A stretch of DNA of 64,000 nucleotides from Kineosporia aurantiaca JCM 3230 (GTDB taxonomy: Bacteria; Actinomycetota; Actinomycetes; Actinomycetales; Kineosporiaceae): contig JODP01000006.1 in NCBI GenBank assembly GCA_000719025.1, positions 372,001 through 436,000 of the forward strand. Direction: 5' to 3'. Made by a program: the position numbers and the translations under genes. Below are positions 60,476 through 64,000 of this stretch, piece by piece; positions within the stretch are counted from its first letter, which is position 1; the number at the start of each line of letters is the position of its first letter. The notes beneath the pieces are model-generated. The model searched no databases and had not been told where the DNA came from. It was given only the letters and a program-made list of their open reading frames with translations.

Positions 60476-61921
60476 GTGCGCTTCCTCGATGACCACCGGC
60501 CGCAACGCGACCTGACCTACAACGACGTGTTCATCGCCCCCGGCCGCTCCTCCGTCACGTCCCGCTTCGACGTGGACCTGGCCAGCGCCGACGGCACCGG
60601 CACCACGATCCCCGTGGTCGTGGCCAACATGACGGCGATCTCCGGGCGGCGGATGGCAGAGACCCTGGCCCGCCGCGGCGGAATGGCCGTACTACCCCAG
60701 GACCTGCCGCTCGACGTGGTCGCGGAGGTCGTCGAGTGGGTGAAGCAACGGCATCCGATCTTCGAGACGCCGGTCGAGGTCCACGAGCACGACACCGTCA
60801 CCGACGTGCTGAACCTGCTGCCCAAGCGCGCTCACGGAGCAGCAGTGGTTCTGGACGCTTCGCGTCACGTTCGGGGGGTCGTCACGGCGGCCGACTGTAC
60901 GGACGTCGATCGGTTCACCCAGGTGGGGTCGGTAATGACACCGGGGGTGGTCTCCATCGACGCGGACACCGCCGAGGCCGACCTCGAAGCCGCCTTCGGC
61001 GTACTGCACGAGACGCGGCGCCGATTCGCCCCGGTGGTCCGGGACGGGATCCTGGTCGGCGCACTGACCAGGACCGGAGCTCTGCGCTCGACGGTTTACA
61101 CGCCGGCTCTGGACGCCTCCGGCCGGCTCCGGATCGCGGGCGCCGTGGGGATCAACGGAGACGTCGCCGCGACCACCAAGGCCCTGCTCGACGCGGGGAT
61201 CGACACGCTGGTCGTGGACACCGCGCACGGGCACCAGGAGAAGATGCTGGAGGCGCTGGCCGCCGTCCGCTCGGTGGATCCGCAGGTGCCGGTGGTGGCC
61301 GGGAACGTGGTGACCGCCGAGGGCACGCGGGACCTGATCGCGGCGGGCGCGAACATCGTCAAGGTCGGGGTCGGCCCCGGCGCGATGTGCACCACCCGGA
61401 TGATGACCGGTGTCGGGCGTCCCCAGTTCTCCGCCGTTCTGGAGTGCTCGGCCGCCGCCCGCGAGGTGGGCGGGCACGTCTGGGCCGACGGCGGCGTGCG
61501 CCACCCCCGCGACGTGGCCCTCGCGCTGGCCGCCGGAGCCAGCCAGGTGATGGTCGGCTCCTGGTTCGCGGGTACCCATGAAAGCCCCGGCGACCTGGCC
61601 GTGGACGCTTCCGGACGGCCGTACAAGGAAAGCTTCGGAATGGCCTCGGCCCGCGCCGTCGCCGCCCGGACCAAGGCCGACTCCCCGTTCCAGCGGGCTC
61701 GCAAGGGGCTGTTCGAGGAGGGCATCTCGAGCTCCCGGATGTACCTCGACCCGGCCCGCCCCGGAGTGGAGGACCTGCTCGACCAGATCACCTCCGGCGT
61801 CCGCTCCGCCTTCACCTACGTCGGTGCCCGCAGCGTGGCCGAGTTCGCGGACCGGGTGGTCATCGGAATGCAGTCCCCCGCCGGCTACGAAGAAGGCCGC
61901 CCCCTCCCCACCAGCTGGTAA
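60476..61921 (+). CDS. guaB1: GuaB1-family IMP dehydrogenase-related protein (GMP reductase type)
   Basis: 481 residues. IMPDH/GMPR barrel: RDLTYNDVFIAPGRSSV, VVVANMTAISG, two CBS domains (about 95-205), VVDTAHGHQEKML, and the catalytic loop VGVGPGAMCTTRMM with C305. Actinobacterial GuaB1 proteins (Rv1843c type) work as GMP reductases with CBS domains regulated by purine nucleotides (family knowledge), recycling GMP to IMP, rather than as IMP dehydrogenases. GTG start. The downstream end meets repeat cluster D. Confidence 0.93.
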   Translation: MRFLDDHRPQRDLTYNDVFIAPGRSSVTSRFDVDLASADGTGTTIPVVVANMTAISGRRMAETLARRGGMAVLPQDLPLDVVAEVVEWVKQRHPIFETPVEVHEHDTVTDVLNLLPKRAHGAAVVLDASRHVRGVVTAADCTDVDRFTQVGSVMTPGVVSIDADTAEADLEAAFGVLHETRRRFAPVVRDGILVGALTRTGALRSTVYTPALDASGRLRIAGAVGINGDVAATTKALLDAGIDTLVVDTAHGHQEKMLEALAAVRSVDPQVPVVAGNVVTAEGTRDLIAAGANIVKVGVGPGAMCTTRMMTGVGRPQFSAVLECSAAAREVGGHVWADGGVRHPRDVALALAAGASQVMVGSWFAGTHESPGDLAVDASGRPYKESFGMASARAVAARTKADSPFQRARKGLFEEGISSSRMYLDPARPGVEDLLDQITSGVRSAFTYVGARSVAEFADRVVIGMQSPAGYEEGRPLPTSW

Positions 61922-61976
61922 CCCCTCCGGCCCCTTCTCGCCCGCTGCCCCGCCCCTTGCCCTTCCCTATTCCGCC

Positions 61977-62051
61977 GTGATCATGCAGCTCCGCCCCCGT
62001 GATCATGGACTTCTTTCCCCGTGATCATGGACTTTTGCCCTCGTGATCATG
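61977..62051. repeat. 22-bp-period GTGATCATG repeat array (cluster D)
   Basis: Four direct units start at 61977, 61999, 62021 and 62043, each exactly 22 bp apart, GTGATCATG(C/G)A followed by pyrimidine-rich tails. The complement of the last unit contributes the TGA stop of the SUKH gene on the minus strand. It lies between convergent guaB1 and SUKH genes. Confidence 0.95.
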
Positions 62052-62556
62052 GAGTTTTCACGCGGGTCGGCTCCTGGTCGGGCTGGTCTTCGTCGGCCAG
62101 CGCGGTGACCAGGGCGGAGAAGCTGGGGAAGGGCTGGGGTGTGCCTCCGTCGCCGGCGGCCCAGGCGTAGGCCGTCCATTCGCCGTCCTCGGTCGGCCGG
62201 GCCGCGTCCAGCAGGCCGTAGCGGCCGTCCCCGCGATCGAGCACGACCAGGCAGCGGGCGATCAGCTCGATGATCTCCTCGAAGCTGGACCACAGGTCGA
62301 CCAGGTCGTGGGCCGCGTCGTTGGTCCAGCGCAGCTCGTCGGTGGAGCACAGGCCGAACAGCGCGTCCTCGGTCGGCCAGCCGTTGCTGCAGGCCAAGAA
62401 TGTTCGCAGGCTGGGCGGAAGGCTGGTGCCCAGGCGCTGCTCGGTGGCCCGGAGCTGGTCCTCGGTGGCGCCGTTCCGGTCCGGCGGCGTTCGGGAACTG
62501 AACTCGGACAGGAACTCCTGCCACTGAGTGATGCCGCTGGGACTCATGGTGTTCAT
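62047..62556 (-). CDS. SMI1/KNR4 (SUKH) family protein
   Basis: 169 residues. SUKH core: TEDQLRATEQRLGTSLPPSLRTFLACSNGW, the G-W at the end of the second helix, then LVVLDRGDGRYGLLDAARP and a WTAYAWAAGDGG acidic end with FPSFSALV. SUKH proteins often act as immunity proteins to contact-dependent or polymorphic toxins. No toxin gene is adjacent, so a solitary or regulatory role is possible. The stop codon falls in repeat cluster D. Confidence 0.85.
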   Translation of the reverse strand: MNTMSPSGITQWQEFLSEFSSRTPPDRNGATEDQLRATEQRLGTSLPPSLRTFLACSNGWPTEDALFGLCSTDELRWTNDAAHDLVDLWSSFEEIIELIARCLVVLDRGDGRYGLLDAARPTEDGEWTAYAWAAGDGGTPQPFPSFSALVTALADEDQPDQEPTRVKTP

Positions 62557-62688
62557 GATCCTCAGCCGGGGCGGTCCCGGCGAGAGGGTTCAGAAAGTTT
62601 TTCGATGCTCGACTCAACCCGGCCGGGGGCTGGCGGTGTTCTTTCGGGCGACAGCGAAAGCGCTGTCGGGTCGAGGGGAGACATGCTG

Positions 62689-63537
62689 ATGAACAAGGTG
62701 ACCACGATGGGGGCAGCGGCCCTGGCCACGTGCGCAGCCCTGGCCGGCGGTTCGATGCTGGTGGCACCGGCCGCTCACGCCGGGGCGGTGTCGGGTGAGG
62801 GGCCCGTCCGGGCCGCGGCGGGTCTGCCGCCGACCGGCGACCAGATCGCCTACGTGCAGCGCGGGTCGAAGGTGGTGGTGTTCCGACAGGGCCTGCCGAT
62901 GGCGGCGGTGACGGTCAGGTCGGCCGCGCATCCCGGGCGTAAGGGCAAGCTGGTGCTGAGCGTCAAGGCCAACCAGGCCTTCGGGTTCCGGGCCGGCGAG
63001 TTCGTCTGGGCCGACCGCTCCGGCGATCACCAGGCGTTCAACCCGGTCCGCAAGATCCGGGTCCTGGCCGGACACACCGAGACGGTGTCGATCAGGTTCG
63101 ACGGCGTGGCCGACGGCAACGTCATCTGGGCCCCGCGGCGGGAGAACTCGATCGGCGTGTGGAAGGTGAAGGGAGCGGCCGCCGCCGGTGCTCCGGCCCT
63201 GCTGTCGCCCAGTTACGTCCAGCGCAACGCGGTGGTGTCGATCTACAAGGCCGGGGTGGTGGCGGCTCGGGTGACCGCCCAGTCCGCGGTGCACGCCAAG
63301 GGTAAGGGAACCGTGCGGCTGGACATTGAGGCGCTGCAGAAGGTCTCGCTGCGCCCGGCCTCCTTCGTCTGGGTCGACCAGGACGGGGATCGGCACTCGG
63401 CGGTCAACGGCACCAAGGTCACGCTGAAGCCGAAGACGACCAAGAGCATCACGGTCACGTATCAGGGCGTCGAGCCCGGGGGCATCACCTGGTCGCCGCG
63501 GGCCGGGCTGGTGGCTGGCGCCTGGGGTATCGGCTGA
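62689..63537 (+). CDS. Secreted protein with two tandem homologous beta domains
   Basis: 282 residues from ATG 62689 (GAGGGGAG 9 nt upstream; ATG 62683 is too close). Signal peptide 1-31 (ending APAAHAGA). Two related domains of about 110 residues follow: both start with YVQR(G/N) ... AAVTVRSAAHPGRKGKLVLSV / AARVTAQSAVHAKGKGTVRLDI, continue with FVW(A/V)D(R/Q)xGD(H/R) and end with GxxxGxxxWxPR. No known family recognised. A hairpin and a sigma-factor gene follow on the same strand. Confidence 0.75.
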   Translation: MNKVTTMGAAALATCAALAGGSMLVAPAAHAGAVSGEGPVRAAAGLPPTGDQIAYVQRGSKVVVFRQGLPMAAVTVRSAAHPGRKGKLVLSVKANQAFGFRAGEFVWADRSGDHQAFNPVRKIRVLAGHTETVSIRFDGVADGNVIWAPRRENSIGVWKVKGAAAAGAPALLSPSYVQRNAVVSIYKAGVVAARVTAQSAVHAKGKGTVRLDIEALQKVSLRPASFVWVDQDGDRHSAVNGTKVTLKPKTTKSITVTYQGVEPGGITWSPRAGLVAGAWGIG

Positions 63538-63556
63538 CCTGCAGCCTTGCGAAAAG

Positions 63557-63590
63557 CCGCCGGACCGGCGGGAAACTGTCGGTCCGGCGG
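63557..63590 (+). terminator. Hairpin after the secreted two-domain protein
   Basis: CCGCCGGACCG (63557-63567), 12-nt loop, CGGTCCGGCGG (63580-63590), perfect 11-bp arms, 20 nt past the stop. No U-run; probable terminator by position. Confidence 0.65.
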
Positions 63591-63621
63591 TGCGGGGGCG
63601 TGGCCGAAACGGTGGGGGACG

Positions 63622-64000
63622 ATGAGGCAGGATCTGAAAGACCGCTTCCAAGTGATGGTGTTGGCCGAGCTTCCGCGGTTACGGCGGTTTGCGTTACACG
63701 TCTGCGGGGATGTGCATCGGGCGGACGATTACGTGCAGGGGGCGTTGGAACGGATGTACGTCGCGTGGCCTCGGGTGCACGACGTGGCCTGGCCCGGTGC
63801 TTACCTAAGGGCAATTCTGGTGCGGCACATGCTGAATGAGAAGCGTCGGCCGTGGCGGCGGGAACACAGCACCGAAGAGTTGCCTGATGCGGGGTACGAC
63901 ACTACGGGTGGCACTGATCTGGGGTTAGACCTGGCTCGTGCTCTGGCGGCATTGACTACGCGCCAGCGGGCGGCCGTGGTGTTGCGTTACATCGAGGATC
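63622..64000 (+). CDS. SigE-family ECF RNA polymerase sigma factor (3' truncated)
   Basis: 126 residues visible before the window ends. Region 2: FALHVCGDVHRADDYVQGALERMYVAWPRV and GAYLRAILVRHMLNEKRRPWRRE, with the basic stretch that reads the -10. The following segment ALAALTTRQRAAVVLRYIED is the start of region 4. Typical of the actinobacterial SigE-like ECF group, which usually has a co-encoded anti-sigma or membrane protein downstream (not visible). ATG 63622 follows GTGGGGGA. Three TTA Leu codons and many TTG/GCG-type codons differ from neighbouring genes. Confidence 0.88.
   Translation, partial: MRQDLKDRFQVMVLAELPRLRRFALHVCGDVHRADDYVQGALERMYVAWPRVHDVAWPGAYLRAILVRHMLNEKRRPWRREHSTEELPDAGYDTTGGTDLGLDLARALAALTTRQRAAVVLRYIED

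Noticed and set aside
62047..62556. Toxin-immunity locus
   Set aside because: The SUKH protein fits an immunity role but no polymorphic toxin, secretion gene or second immunity gene is adjacent.

Overview
This window is a chromosomal segment of a high-GC actinobacterium. The evidence is very high GC with G/C-ending codons, Lsr2, a PknB-type Ser/Thr kinase, GuaB1, an Rv1155-like F420/FMN oxidase, a DrrAB-type ABC pair, a SigE-family sigma factor and frequent GTG starts. A soil filamentous or zoosporic actinomycete (for example Kineosporia-like) would fit, but I cannot fix the genus from sequence alone. I saw no tRNA, rRNA, CRISPR array, transposase or prophage. Both ends cut through genes: a LuxR-type regulator on the left and a sigma factor on the right.

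Layout. 1-2.4 kb: end of a LuxR regulator, a stand-alone receiver and a receiver-PAS-histidine kinase. 2.4-4.5 kb: DyP peroxidase with an encapsulin-targeting tail plus the encapsulin shell, bracketed by 22-bp-period repeat arrays. 4.5-7.5 kb: a leftward operon of response regulator, HEAT protein and membrane glycosyltransferase. 7.6-9.9 kb: SoxR facing an SDR/QueA-like operon across a MerR-type 19-bp-spacer promoter. 10-19.7 kb: XdhC, a second receiver-PAS-kinase, a Na+/H+ antiporter, MarR-MFS, TetR-MFS with a 23-bp operator, and another TetR. 20-22.5 kb: Lsr2, a Ser/Thr kinase and an azoreductase. 22.9-27.5 kb: a very long low-complexity membrane protein split by an apparent +1 frameshift just after five 18-bp repeats.

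27.7-46.5 kb: GH16 enzyme, BtuF-like protein, F420-type oxidase, sodium:solute symporter, PrmC-like methyltransferase, GNAT, SLC13 transporter, serine hydrolase, CapA lipoprotein, sialidase, a second glycosyltransferase/lipoprotein operon, Pta, RecQ and a DUF1992 protein. 46.5-56 kb: DrrAB-type exporter, small proteins, SDR/MerR, GvpU-like protein, MarR, two RTX-repeat secreted proteins, and an RsrR-like Fe-S regulator facing two NmrA-like genes, then a dehydrogenase. 56-64 kb: chitinase with a CBM, second GH16, formylglycine-generating enzyme, GuaB1, SUKH protein, a secreted duplicated-domain protein and a sigma factor.

Themes: (i) redox sensing, with SoxR and RsrR-like Fe-S regulators each facing NAD(P)-dependent oxidoreductases, plus DyP-encapsulin; (ii) a secretome for polymer breakdown (GH18, two GH16, GH33); (iii) surface polysaccharide synthesis (two processive-type GT2 operons, CapA). 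The most unusual signals are the 22-bp-period GTGATCATG arrays, which twice supply a gene's stop codon and flank the encapsulin gene, the frameshifted repeat protein, and EF-hand-like loops whose last Glu coincides with the GH16 catalytic Glu.
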